From assembly GCF_003967555.1 (NCBI RefSeq), contig NZ_BIFS01000002.1, forward strand, positions 1,116,001 to 1,180,000: a stretch of DNA of 64,000 nucleotides. The letters run 5' to 3'. A program made the position numbers and the translations under genes. Origin of the DNA: Dictyobacter kobayashii (GTDB lineage: Bacteria; Chloroflexota; Ktedonobacteria; Ktedonobacterales; Ktedonobacteraceae). The notes beneath the pieces are model-generated. The model did not search any database and had not been told where the DNA came from. It worked only from the letters and a program-made list of their open reading frames with translations. Shown in pieces: positions 8,897 through 17,070 of this stretch (within the stretch, counting starts at the first letter, position 1; every line of letters starts with the position of its first letter).

Positions 8897-10108
8897 TTAT
8901 TGCAGCTCAGTAGCTGGAAAATGGGTATAGTTAGCCAGGGGAAAGGCTTTGCCGGGCTGCGCCCAGGCAATACCCAATTCGCTAAATAGCTTCTCCTGCT
9001 CAAAAGCTTGCAGGATCACTTCGTCGATGCCTTCAACTACGGTCTTAATTGAACCGCCCTCTTCAAAACGTTGAATTAAGGTGGCATCAAATTGATGAAT
9101 AGGAGAGGATTCATGCGCACCATTGAAGCACAGTACGTGCGCGCCAGCGATATCTAGATCACAGACAAAACTTTGTGGGTCCGCTACTTTTGCGTAGAGA
9201 TGCTGCAGCAGGCGATCACGCAACTCCACACCAGTATCGCAAGCCAGTTCTTCATGTGTACCATCGGCGCGGCTAATCGAGACGCGATCGGAGGTCCAAT
9301 GAATGCTTCCTCGTTCACCGCGCACAATGATCTCTGGGCCAGCCTCCCGCACTGAACAGTGAGTAACATAAAAATAAAGTGGAACATCGTTCTCTGTGGT
9401 TACTCGCATACAGGCGGTATCGGTACTCTCGATCGCATGGCCGCGATATAACTCGGCCTCGATGCTGCGCAGGGAGGCTGAACGCGTCAACTCACTACCA
9501 GCTAAAAAGCAGAGCATATTCAACTGATGAGAAACAGCGTTGCTAAAAGGCGAGTCCAGGATCCAGGCTCCATGCACCTGCAGGCGGCCAGCCCAGCCAT
9601 TGCGAGCATAATAATCATCCAGGCGCGGCCATAAAGCATAACACTTAATGCTCTGCAGTTTACCAATCTGCTGCTCCAGAATAGCCTGCTTCATCCATAA
9701 AGTCTCATGCGCATACATCGTCTGGAAGCCGACCGCCACAAAACGTTGCCTCTCTGCGGCACTGGAACGCATAAGCAATACATCTTGAATAGTCGCGGCG
9801 GCCGGCTTCTCCACGAAAACATGCGCGCCCGCACGCAAAGCAGCCAGCGTCATTGGCGCATGCAAAGGGATACCCGTAGGAATAAAACAAAGATCACATC
9901 GCCTTTGAAAGTGCTCCAACATGACCATAAAATCGGTAAAGATCTCGCAGCCAATGGAACGCAAATGCTGGCACTTCTCCGCCTCTTCCTCTTGATTGAT
10001 AACAGTCGCTCCTAACAGGCGAACCTCCCCGCGCTCCACCGCACGCATCAGATCTTGATAATGGATATTGCCGAATCCTGACACACCAATCAGACAGGCT
10101 GTAATCAT
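8897..10108 (-). CDS. Gfo/Idh/MocA family NAD(P)-dependent oxidoreductase
   Basis: A 403-residue protein with an N-terminal Rossmann fold (CLIGVSGFGNIHYQDLMRA) and the family signature HVFVEKPAAATIQD near residue 95, whose EKP lysine helps catalysis. The C-terminal half is the alpha/beta substrate domain. These enzymes oxidise or epimerise sugars and related polyols. The nucleotide-binding glycine motif is GVSGFG rather than the commoner GxGxxG. AAGGAGA precedes the ATG. It stands alone, so the substrate cannot be guessed from neighbours. Confidence 0.88.
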   Translation of the reverse strand: MITACLIGVSGFGNIHYQDLMRAVERGEVRLLGATVINQEEEAEKCQHLRSIGCEIFTDFMVMLEHFQRRCDLCFIPTGIPLHAPMTLAALRAGAHVFVEKPAAATIQDVLLMRSSAAERQRFVAVGFQTMYAHETLWMKQAILEQQIGKLQSIKCYALWPRLDDYYARNGWAGRLQVHGAWILDSPFSNAVSHQLNMLCFLAGSELTRSASLRSIEAELYRGHAIESTDTACMRVTTENDVPLYFYVTHCSVREAGPEIIVRGERGSIHWTSDRVSISRADGTHEELACDTGVELRDRLLQHLYAKVADPQSFVCDLDIAGAHVLCFNGAHESSPIHQFDATLIQRFEEGGSIKTVVEGIDEVILQAFEQEKLFSELGIAWAQPGKAFPLANYTHFPATELQ

Positions 10109-10207
10109 ACAGTGATCTCCTTATAACAAAGAAAACGTCTTCTTTCTATCTATAGCATAAGCCATCCTTACCCCATTCGTCTACCTGCGCCTGCGCCTGG
10201 CCTGAAT

Positions 10208-10367
10208 CAGGGCTTTTTACTTTTCCTCTTTGGCGCCTGCGGCGCCAGGTTGGGAGTGTGGAGAGTGTGGTGGGCAGTTGCGGCCGCCCACCACACTCTC
10301 CACCCATGAAAGCATATCCATCGTATCGCTTGCCAGTGATCGCTGGACGAACCATTAAAAAGCCCTG
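10208..10367. repeat. Miniature palindromic repeat, family 1 copy 2 (intact)
   Basis: 160 bp with inverted ends CAGGGCTTTTTA / TTAAAAAGCCCTG. Nine-base near-identical flanks GGCCTGAAT (10199-10207) and GGCCTGAGT (10368-10376) look like a target duplication. The interior holds the palindrome GGCGCCTGCGGCGCC and the pair GAGTGTGGTGGGC/GCCCACCACACTC around CGGCCGC. No gene. It is the uninterrupted version of the element split by the IS at 5274. Confidence 0.82.
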
Positions 10368-10382
10368 GGCCTGAGTGACTTA

Positions 10383-12236
10383 TCAATAGCGAGCGCGCCA
10401 GATATTGACCTCGCGGGCTGAGGATACGATATGTTTGCCATCTGGAAGCCAGTGGGCGTCTTTGACACCGGCAAATACACTTGAGGAGGGTGAATGTCCA
10501 CGGTAGACATAGCCTTTGCTAATCAGGCCATTAGCTGCTGTCCAGACATGGACGGTATCCTGCTCCGATCCGACTGAAGCAAGCATCTGACCATCCGGAG
10601 ACCAGGAGACGGCAATGGTTTTTTGCAGGTGCTCAGAATAGATAGCAAGCCGCTTGCCGGAAGATGCTTCCCAGATGGAGATATCGGTGCCTTGAGCAAC
10701 GGCGATACGGCCATCAGTTGGCGACCAGGCCAGATCCATAACCTGTTCACTATCACCGCTAAATTGTTGGATATGTTGCCCGGTCCGAACGTCCCAGACC
10801 TGAATCACGTCTTCTGAACAGGAGGCAAGATATTGACCGTCGGGCGACCAGCAGAGACGGCGCACACCCAGGGTGTGTTCAAGCTCGTTTTCATGGCCGC
10901 GATAGACCAGCACCTCCTCACCAGTTTCTACGTCCCAGATAAAAATAGTCTTACAGCGCGCTGCCGCCAATAACTTACCACCAGGCGCATAGGCGACACT
11001 AGCGACGATTGTATAGCGCGAATTCTCGGTCCCTTGCTGCCCAAGATAAGTACGTGTAAGCGGTCGCGCATCCCGACTCACTATATTCCAGGTCAGGACC
11101 TCCCCATACATATGACCAGAGACGATAGAGGTACCAGTGGGCGACCAATCAATGGACTGAATATAGGTGGACGTGGGGCGATAAATAGCGATCGTAGAGC
11201 CCGTGGAGGCTTCCCAGATATACAAGTTTGTAGCGTTAACGGTAGCGATCAATGAACCGTCTGGTGAGGGCCTGGAAGTATAAATAGTAGTGGGTTGACC
11301 ACGCCTTAAGATTGTCTTGTCAGTATGAACCTCCCATAGATGCACGCCCTCGCCTGTACATGCCAGTAGCGAGCTATCCACCGACCAGCTAACGTTGTTT
11401 GTAAAGGCAGTAGCTTTATCATAGGTTGCCAGGATAGTAGTACGCTGAATATCGTAGACCACCTGGGGTGCATACCAGGCTCCCACGGCAAGATACTGTC
11501 CGTCCGGCGACCAGTTCAACTCGCTAATCTGGCCAGAGGAATGTTGATAAGCGGTAAGCAGTTGACCGGCCAGGGCCTGCCAGATATGGATAGCGCCACC
11601 ATTGCCTGAGGCCAGTAGCAGGCTATCTGGTGACCAGGCAACAACAGTTACGCCAGGATTGTGTCCTTTATATGTATAGACAATAGTGGCCGTGTGAGCA
11701 TTCCAGACATAGACTAATCCATCATCACTGGCAGTCGCCAGGTACTGGCCATCCGGCGACCAGGCAATACTATTAATAGTTGTTTGATGGGCCTCTAATA
11801 GAGAGCTTTTACGCCCGGTTTGAGCATCCCAGATCACCACAGCATAACAATAATAACCCGTGGCCAGAAAGCGGCCATCCGGCGACCAACTAATTGTCAG
11901 TGTCCAGTTAGTATGGCCACCATTGCCACATTTCACACGCATCTGGCCCGTCTCGGTATCATAAATATGGATAGTCTGATCCGCGCCGCCAATCGCCACG
12001 GCCAGGGAGAGGCTATCTGGCGACCAGGCGGCCGCTCCGGATGAACCAATGTTATGTGGCAATTGCAGCAACGTCTGGCCAGTGAGCGGGTCCCAGATCT
12101 GAGCTGATTCATAGGAATAGCCAGCCGAAAAAATACGTGTGCCATCTGGCGACCAGCGCGCGGGGTTAACGAACGCATAACCTTCATGGTACGAAACCAG
12201 TGTAGTGCCAGGGTGGATATCAATGCTATCAGTCAT
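10383..12236 (-). CDS. WD40 repeat protein, about 14 blades
   Basis: The protein (617 residues) consists almost entirely of WD40 repeats; about 14 WSPDG...IWD-type units can be counted, enough for two seven-bladed propellers. There is no signal peptide, membrane helix or catalytic domain, so it is probably a cytosolic binding scaffold. The ATG at 12236 is preferred (GAGGAATAT spacing) over the upstream one at 12272. A related single-propeller protein lies at 13259-14242, with a phosphatase between. Confidence 0.9.
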   Translation of the reverse strand: MTDSIDIHPGTTLVSYHEGYAFVNPARWSPDGTRIFSAGYSYESAQIWDPLTGQTLLQLPHNIGSSGAAAWSPDSLSLAVAIGGADQTIHIYDTETGQMRVKCGNGGHTNWTLTISWSPDGRFLATGYYCYAVVIWDAQTGRKSSLLEAHQTTINSIAWSPDGQYLATASDDGLVYVWNAHTATIVYTYKGHNPGVTVVAWSPDSLLLASGNGGAIHIWQALAGQLLTAYQHSSGQISELNWSPDGQYLAVGAWYAPQVVYDIQRTTILATYDKATAFTNNVSWSVDSSLLACTGEGVHLWEVHTDKTILRRGQPTTIYTSRPSPDGSLIATVNATNLYIWEASTGSTIAIYRPTSTYIQSIDWSPTGTSIVSGHMYGEVLTWNIVSRDARPLTRTYLGQQGTENSRYTIVASVAYAPGGKLLAAARCKTIFIWDVETGEEVLVYRGHENELEHTLGVRRLCWSPDGQYLASCSEDVIQVWDVRTGQHIQQFSGDSEQVMDLAWSPTDGRIAVAQGTDISIWEASSGKRLAIYSEHLQKTIAVSWSPDGQMLASVGSEQDTVHVWTAANGLISKGYVYRGHSPSSSVFAGVKDAHWLPDGKHIVSSAREVNIWRARY

Positions 12237-12350
12237 ATATTCCTCTGCATGAGCTATAAGCATTTTACCCAATAATATTATTGTAGTATATAATAATCTA
12301 GTGTATTTTCAGCTAAAAAGGATAATAACAAATAGAGAACACTACCTGCC

Positions 12351-12407
12351 AAAAAAGAGCACCCCTGGTTTTTATTATAGAGATTCACAAACCAGGGATG
12401 CTCTTTT
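12351..12407 (-). terminator. Terminator hairpin, minus strand
   Basis: 19-bp arms with one mismatch (12353-12371 and 12389-12407). Read on the minus strand the hairpin ends in TCTTTTTT, closing the histidine phosphatase gene. Confidence 0.8.
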
Positions 12408-12421
12408 GGGTAAGAAGTAAT

Positions 12422-13048
12422 TTAAAGCAGGTGGCTGGTGTCGTTATGGTATATAAGCTGGGCCTGGTCATCGGCGATGCTTAGCTCAGTGATACTGGCG
12501 GGATCAAGGCGCAGGCAGCGACTGGCCGGTAAAGCCATGTTGATAACGTGGCCAACCAGTAAGCGCAGGGTGGATTTATGGCTCACCAGTAGTACGGTCT
12601 GGCCGGCATGCTTGTGCAATAATTCGATCACACAGGGCACTACGCGCGTAATCACGGCTTGTTGCGTCTCGCCTTCGGGAATCTGCGTCATCCACGAACC
12701 TTGTTCCCAGTGGGACAGTTCGCGTGGATAGTGCTCGGAAAGATAGGCGCGGGGTTGATTCTCCCAGATGCCAAAGTTCATTTCGCGCAAGGCTTCCCGC
12801 AGTTGTATTTCAAGCTGCAAAGCCCGGGCAATCGGTTCAGCCGTATCGCGTGCTCTTATCTGTGGGCTACAGTAAAGAGCATCAATAGATTGCCCACGTA
12901 GACGCTCAGCCACTTGCTGGGCCTGCTTACGTCCAGTTTCGGTCAGTGGAACTTCAGTAACGCCACAAAACGCATCTTCTCTACTTTGTGCAGTCTGACC
13001 ATGTCGCACTAACAGCAGGCGTGTCGTTGCTTCTTTCTGAGTAGTCAT
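12422..13048 (-). CDS. Histidine phosphatase family protein (phosphoglycerate mutase-like)
   Basis: A 208-residue member of the histidine phosphatase superfamily. The N-terminal LLLVRHGQTAQS carries the phospho-accepting histidine (RHG). The second arginine and the acid are in YCSPQIRARDTAEPIA and REMNFGIWENQ, and the second catalytic histidine is in VLLVSHKSTLRLL. Related proteins include alpha-ribazole phosphatase (CobC) and broad-specificity phosphatases; no cobalamin genes are nearby, so no symbol is given. It lies between two WD40 genes. GGGGACAGTT precedes the ATG. Confidence 0.9.
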   Translation of the reverse strand: MTTQKEATTRLLLVRHGQTAQSREDAFCGVTEVPLTETGRKQAQQVAERLRGQSIDALYCSPQIRARDTAEPIARALQLEIQLREALREMNFGIWENQPRAYLSEHYPRELSHWEQGSWMTQIPEGETQQAVITRVVPCVIELLHKHAGQTVLLVSHKSTLRLLVGHVINMALPASRCLRLDPASITELSIADDQAQLIYHNDTSHLL

Positions 13049-13177
13049 AACTGTCCCCTTTTATGGGTACAAATACTTGTCCAGCACAGAGGATACGCGT
13101 AGCGTTATCCCTTTCTTTTCTGCTGAACATGTGATGGCTCTACACAAACATGTTCGCTATTCAGATAATAGAGAAAA

Positions 13178-13213
13178 GGAGGGCTGGGTATAAAAATCAG
13201 CGACCCACCCCTC
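13178..13213 (-). terminator. Probable terminator, minus strand
   Basis: Arms 13179-13189 and 13203-13213 pair with one mismatch. The minus-strand reading is followed by a pyrimidine-rich CTTTTCTC. It lies just after the second WD40 gene. Confidence 0.55.
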
Positions 13214-13258
13214 TCTGTATACGCTATACAAACCTATAAAGGTGATATTTAGAGCTAT

Positions 13259-14242
13259 TTATAATTTCCAGATCTCTATTTTGCGATTGTGTGCGCCGTT
13301 GCCAGCACCAGCCAGGTAGCGACCGTCGGGCGACCAGGCCAATGCGGGCACAATACCAGCCTCCGAAGAGAAAGCATAGAGCCGTTGACCACTCAAGGCA
13401 TGCCAGATATGTACGACATCAAAGGCGTCATCGCTCGACGAGGCAATATGCTTACCATCAGGTGACCAGGATAGTGAATAGATCCCATAACTGCCCGTAT
13501 CATGACCATCGTAGCGGACGACGGTTTCGCCAGTATAACTATTCCAGACATGAATAGATGAAGAGTTGCCAGCGGAAAAATGGGAGATCTCGCCTTCATC
13601 GCCAGAGGCTACATATTTACCATCTGGCGACCAGGACAGGGCATGCACTTCATGCTGATGCTGGCGATATGTATGTAGTAGCCGACCGGATTTATCCCAG
13701 ATCTGCGCCGTGCGGTCGTTGCCTCCCGAAACCAGGCGCTGCCCATCCGGCGACCAGGCCACGGCCTTTACACGGTCGGTGTGTCCTCGAAACACACCAA
13801 CTTCTTTGGGAGCAGGGATATGGCTTTGTGGAGAAACAGGAATGATGTTAACGGTCTGCTTCCAAAATACAGAGGCAATATAATTACCATCACGTGACCA
13901 GGAAAATGCATTGACATCGTGGATATTGCCACCATGTCCCCAGTAGCTCATCAACAGAGAGCCATCGCTAGCATTCCAGACGCGCAACGTATCATCCAGG
14001 CCGGCTGAAGCAATGTAACGACTATCAGGAGACCAGGATATAGAAATAATCGGGGCGGCATGATTTCGATAAGTCTGACAGAGATCTCCAGTCCGTACAT
14101 CCCACACCTCTACGATCTCACCCCTACCACCAGACGCAATATATTTGCCATTCGGGGACCAGGCCACCGCGTATATATCCGCAGGACAGTGATATGTCAA
14201 TAAACGCTCGCTTGCCGCATTTCCTAAATGATTCTGTTCCAA
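13259..14242 (-). CDS. WD40 repeat protein, seven blades
   Basis: A protein of 327 residues made of seven WSPDG-type WD40 repeats, enough to close one beta-propeller. It resembles the larger WD40 protein at 10383 and probably shares ancestry. No enzymatic domain is fused. The frame opens with TTG, with GAGG six bases ahead; no better ATG exists in frame. A binding or scaffold role is inferred from the fold only. Confidence 0.88.
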   Translation of the reverse strand: MEQNHLGNAASERLLTYHCPADIYAVAWSPNGKYIASGGRGEIVEVWDVRTGDLCQTYRNHAAPIISISWSPDSRYIASAGLDDTLRVWNASDGSLLMSYWGHGGNIHDVNAFSWSRDGNYIASVFWKQTVNIIPVSPQSHIPAPKEVGVFRGHTDRVKAVAWSPDGQRLVSGGNDRTAQIWDKSGRLLHTYRQHQHEVHALSWSPDGKYVASGDEGEISHFSAGNSSSIHVWNSYTGETVVRYDGHDTGSYGIYSLSWSPDGKHIASSSDDAFDVVHIWHALSGQRLYAFSSEAGIVPALAWSPDGRYLAGAGNGAHNRKIEIWKL

Positions 14243-14597
14243 AATAACCTCTACCAGGTATCTATACTATAAGATTGGAATATATAATGCCAATTTACCT
14301 ATTTTTGGTTATTCTGGCAAGTATTTTTATATAGAGCAAGACATTTGGTATATATTTTTCGAGCCTGAAGGGAAAATATATCATCTAGACTTAATAATTA
14401 TATTTGGAATAAAACGATATGTACGTGCGTTTCTTGCCCCAGCTTCATAACCCCCTTGCCAGAAAAGCAAAAAACAAAAGCGCTTCATAGATATTTAGTA
14501 TTATTATTGTTGCTTTTTCGATCGAGAGCGGATGAAGCGGGGCAAGCCCCACACGTACAGATCGTTTTAATTGTTGCATTTCAGTTAAATGAAGCGC
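14243..14597. other. Intergenic region with an imperfect inverted repeat
   Basis: No gene. Arms at 14421-14447 and 14532-14558 (GTACGTG outer ends, TTGCCCC and GCTTCAT blocks) pair with a few mismatches around an AT-rich centre. It could be a worn miniature element or act as a terminator for recD2, which ends at 14598. Confidence 0.5.
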
Positions 14598-16859
14598 CTA
14601 GAGGGGGATTTTCAGGCGATCGGCGAGGGCGGTATAGCGCTGGCGGTCCATGACACGGTGAATGGCCATGCCGATCGCTTTGGTGGGGCCGACAAGTATG
14701 GCTAGTTTTTTGGCGCGCGTCAAACCCGTGTATAACAGGTTGCGGCTTAGTAGCATGTAGTGCTGCATGAACAAGGGGATGATGACGATGGGATACTCGC
14801 TGCCCTGGGATTTATGAATGGTGATGGCCCAGGCCAGGGCGAGCTCTGAGAGGTCAGCATAGTCGTATGTGACTTCGCGCTCAGCAAAGCGTACTTTAAC
14901 TTCTTGTTCTTCCAGGTTGATGGCGGCAATCGTGCCGAGGTCGCCATTGAAAACTTCACGCTGGTAATCGTTGACCTGCTGGATCACGCGATCCCCGACG
15001 CGCAGGGTGTGGCCACCACGCGTCAATTCGATGCCACCTGGCTGTAGAGGATTGAGTACCTGTTGGAGCAGAGTGTTCATGTGGCGGGTGCCGACTTCAC
15101 CACGGGTCGCAGGGCTGAGTACCTGAACCTGCTGCAGTACGTCCACACCATGGGCGGGCAGGTAGTGGCTGACCAGGTGACTGATGCCCTCAGCTCCGAT
15201 CTCAGGTTCAGGCGCCTCCAACCAGAGACAATCAGAACTGGCGAACTTCGTTGTAGGGGTAAGCTGGGGAAATTGTCCGGCATTGATGCGGTGAGCGTTG
15301 GTGACAATATGGCTCTCAGCAGCCTGCCTGAAGACAGTGGTCAAGCGCACCACTGGCAGACGCTCAGACGTAATCAGGTCGCGCAACACCATGCCCGGTC
15401 CAACGCTGGGCAACTGATCGATATCGCCAACAAATAATACCTGTGCATGGGTGGAGATCGCCTTGACCAGCGAATGGGCCAGGAAAAGATCAAGCATCGA
15501 AGTCTCATCTACCACCAACGCATCCGCTTCCAGGGGATTCTGCTCGTTATAGCGAAATTGCATGGTCTTGGGATCGAAAGCCAGCAGGCGATGGATGGTT
15601 TTGGCCTCCCAGCCGGTCATCTCAGATAGGCGCTGGGCCGCGCGTCCAGTCGGGGCCGCCAGCAGGATAGTTTTACCCATGGCTTTCCATAAAGCCACAA
15701 TAGTGCGTGTGGTAAAGGTCTTGCCACAGCCAGGGCCTCCCGTTAGAACCAGCATATGTGAGGAAGCAGCCAGCTCAACGGCCTGGCGCTGTTCAGCGGA
15801 GAGCACGATGCCCTTCTTCTGTGTATATCCATCAATCCAGCGCTGCACACGCTGTGCATCAACCTCGATTGGCTCCTGCGCAAAGCTGGCCAGCCGTTTG
15901 GCCAGCGCAACCTCGGTATGGTAAAAGGCCGGTGCATAGCAGATGGTTTGCCCGGCCATCTCACCATAGCCCGGTTGAATAATTAATTGCTTCTCCTCGG
16001 CCATCTCGGTGATCAGCGTACGAATCTTATCTGCATCGACCGGAAATTCAGGCAGGGCCAGTTGCTCAACCACCTGCTCTACCAGCTCGGATTGGGGTAA
16101 GAAACAATGTCCATCATCGGAAGCTTGCTGGAGAATGTGCAGCATACCAGCCTGGTAACGGAAAGAGGAATCGGGAGCAATGCCCAGGGAGCGAGCGATC
16201 GTGTCGGCGGTGATAAAACCAATTCCATAAATATCGGTGGCTAGCTGATAAGGATTTTGAGAGACCTTCTCAATCGCACTATCGCCATAGTGCTTAAAGA
16301 TCTTAACGGCATAGGTAGTAGAAACCTTATGGCCCTGCAGGAAGATCATGACTTCTTTAATGGCCTTCTGGGCCTGCCAGGCCTGGGCGATCATCGCCAC
16401 TCTTTTTTGCGCAATGCCCGGAACCTCAGCGAGGCGTTCGCTCTGCTGCTCAATCACATCCAGTGTATCCATGCCAAACTGAGCTACAATGCGCTTCGCC
16501 GTCACAGGACCAATGCCCTTGATTAAGCCACTGCCCAGATATTTCTCCAGGCCCGTCAGGGTTGCAGGTTTGGTCTCCTGGGCATGCAGTACCTGGAATT
16601 GCTGCCCATACTTCAAATGCTCGCGCCAATAGCCGGTCAGACGCAACGTCTGGCCCGCATGAATTTCAGGAAAACTGCCAACGATGGTGATCAAATCGCG
16701 TGCGAAGGATGCTTTCAGCCGCGCAACGGTATAGCCAGTGTCTTCAGCATGATACGTTACGCGCTCAACAATGCCTTGAATATGTTCTGTGGGAGCCTGC
16801 GCAACTCGCTTGCCGGCTTCATCTTGTGGTACTGACACGATACAACTCGCCTTCTTCAT
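14598..16859 (-). CDS. recD2: RecD2-type ATP-dependent DNA helicase (SF1B)
   Basis: A 753-residue 5'-to-3' helicase of the RecD2 class, which acts in DNA repair without RecBC. In order: an N-terminal OB-like region (to ~95), tandem helix-hairpin-helix units (~100-165, GIGPVTAKRI and VPGIAQKRV), Walker A GGPGCGKT at 374-381, Walker B VVDETSMLD (Asp451-Glu452), GDIDQLPSVGPG, the TVFRQ motif, a late SH3-like region, then AITIHKSQGSEYP and YTGLTRAK motifs. The long N-terminal extension separates it from RecD of RecBCD. No recB or recC is present in the window. Confidence 0.93.
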   Translation of the reverse strand: MKKASCIVSVPQDEAGKRVAQAPTEHIQGIVERVTYHAEDTGYTVARLKASFARDLITIVGSFPEIHAGQTLRLTGYWREHLKYGQQFQVLHAQETKPATLTGLEKYLGSGLIKGIGPVTAKRIVAQFGMDTLDVIEQQSERLAEVPGIAQKRVAMIAQAWQAQKAIKEVMIFLQGHKVSTTYAVKIFKHYGDSAIEKVSQNPYQLATDIYGIGFITADTIARSLGIAPDSSFRYQAGMLHILQQASDDGHCFLPQSELVEQVVEQLALPEFPVDADKIRTLITEMAEEKQLIIQPGYGEMAGQTICYAPAFYHTEVALAKRLASFAQEPIEVDAQRVQRWIDGYTQKKGIVLSAEQRQAVELAASSHMLVLTGGPGCGKTFTTRTIVALWKAMGKTILLAAPTGRAAQRLSEMTGWEAKTIHRLLAFDPKTMQFRYNEQNPLEADALVVDETSMLDLFLAHSLVKAISTHAQVLFVGDIDQLPSVGPGMVLRDLITSERLPVVRLTTVFRQAAESHIVTNAHRINAGQFPQLTPTTKFASSDCLWLEAPEPEIGAEGISHLVSHYLPAHGVDVLQQVQVLSPATRGEVGTRHMNTLLQQVLNPLQPGGIELTRGGHTLRVGDRVIQQVNDYQREVFNGDLGTIAAINLEEQEVKVRFAEREVTYDYADLSELALAWAITIHKSQGSEYPIVIIPLFMQHYMLLSRNLLYTGLTRAKKLAILVGPTKAIGMAIHRVMDRQRYTALADRLKIPL

Positions 16860-17024
16860 TCCTACACACCCATGAAACGAGTATACCAGTCAGAAATTAG
16901 ATTGCCAAGATGGTTTTTGCGCTTATTTAGCTTCAAAGCTGCTAACTATGGCAAAGCAGCCTATAAAACAAATACATTAGCTCAGGGGGCTGATAATGTA
17001 AACAATAAGCTCTTCCCACCATGT

Positions 17025-17060
17025 TGTTGTGGTGTCCCGTGATTATGAGACACCACAACA
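17025..17060. repeat. Hairpin downstream of the mannosidase gene
   Basis: A perfect 12-bp inverted repeat (17025-17036 with 17049-17060), TGTTGTGGTGTC type, lies 11 bases after the mannosidase stop. It lacks a T tract; it may mark the transcript end. Confidence 0.5.
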
Positions 17061-17070
17061 GCAACCTGCG

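Noticed and set aside
9173..10015. Frames antisense to the oxidoreductase gene
   Set aside because: Shadow frames of a well-supported gene.
10146..10355. 69-codon minus-strand frame
   Set aside because: It lies inside the family 1 repeat, which is open by chance because of its GC-rich palindromes.
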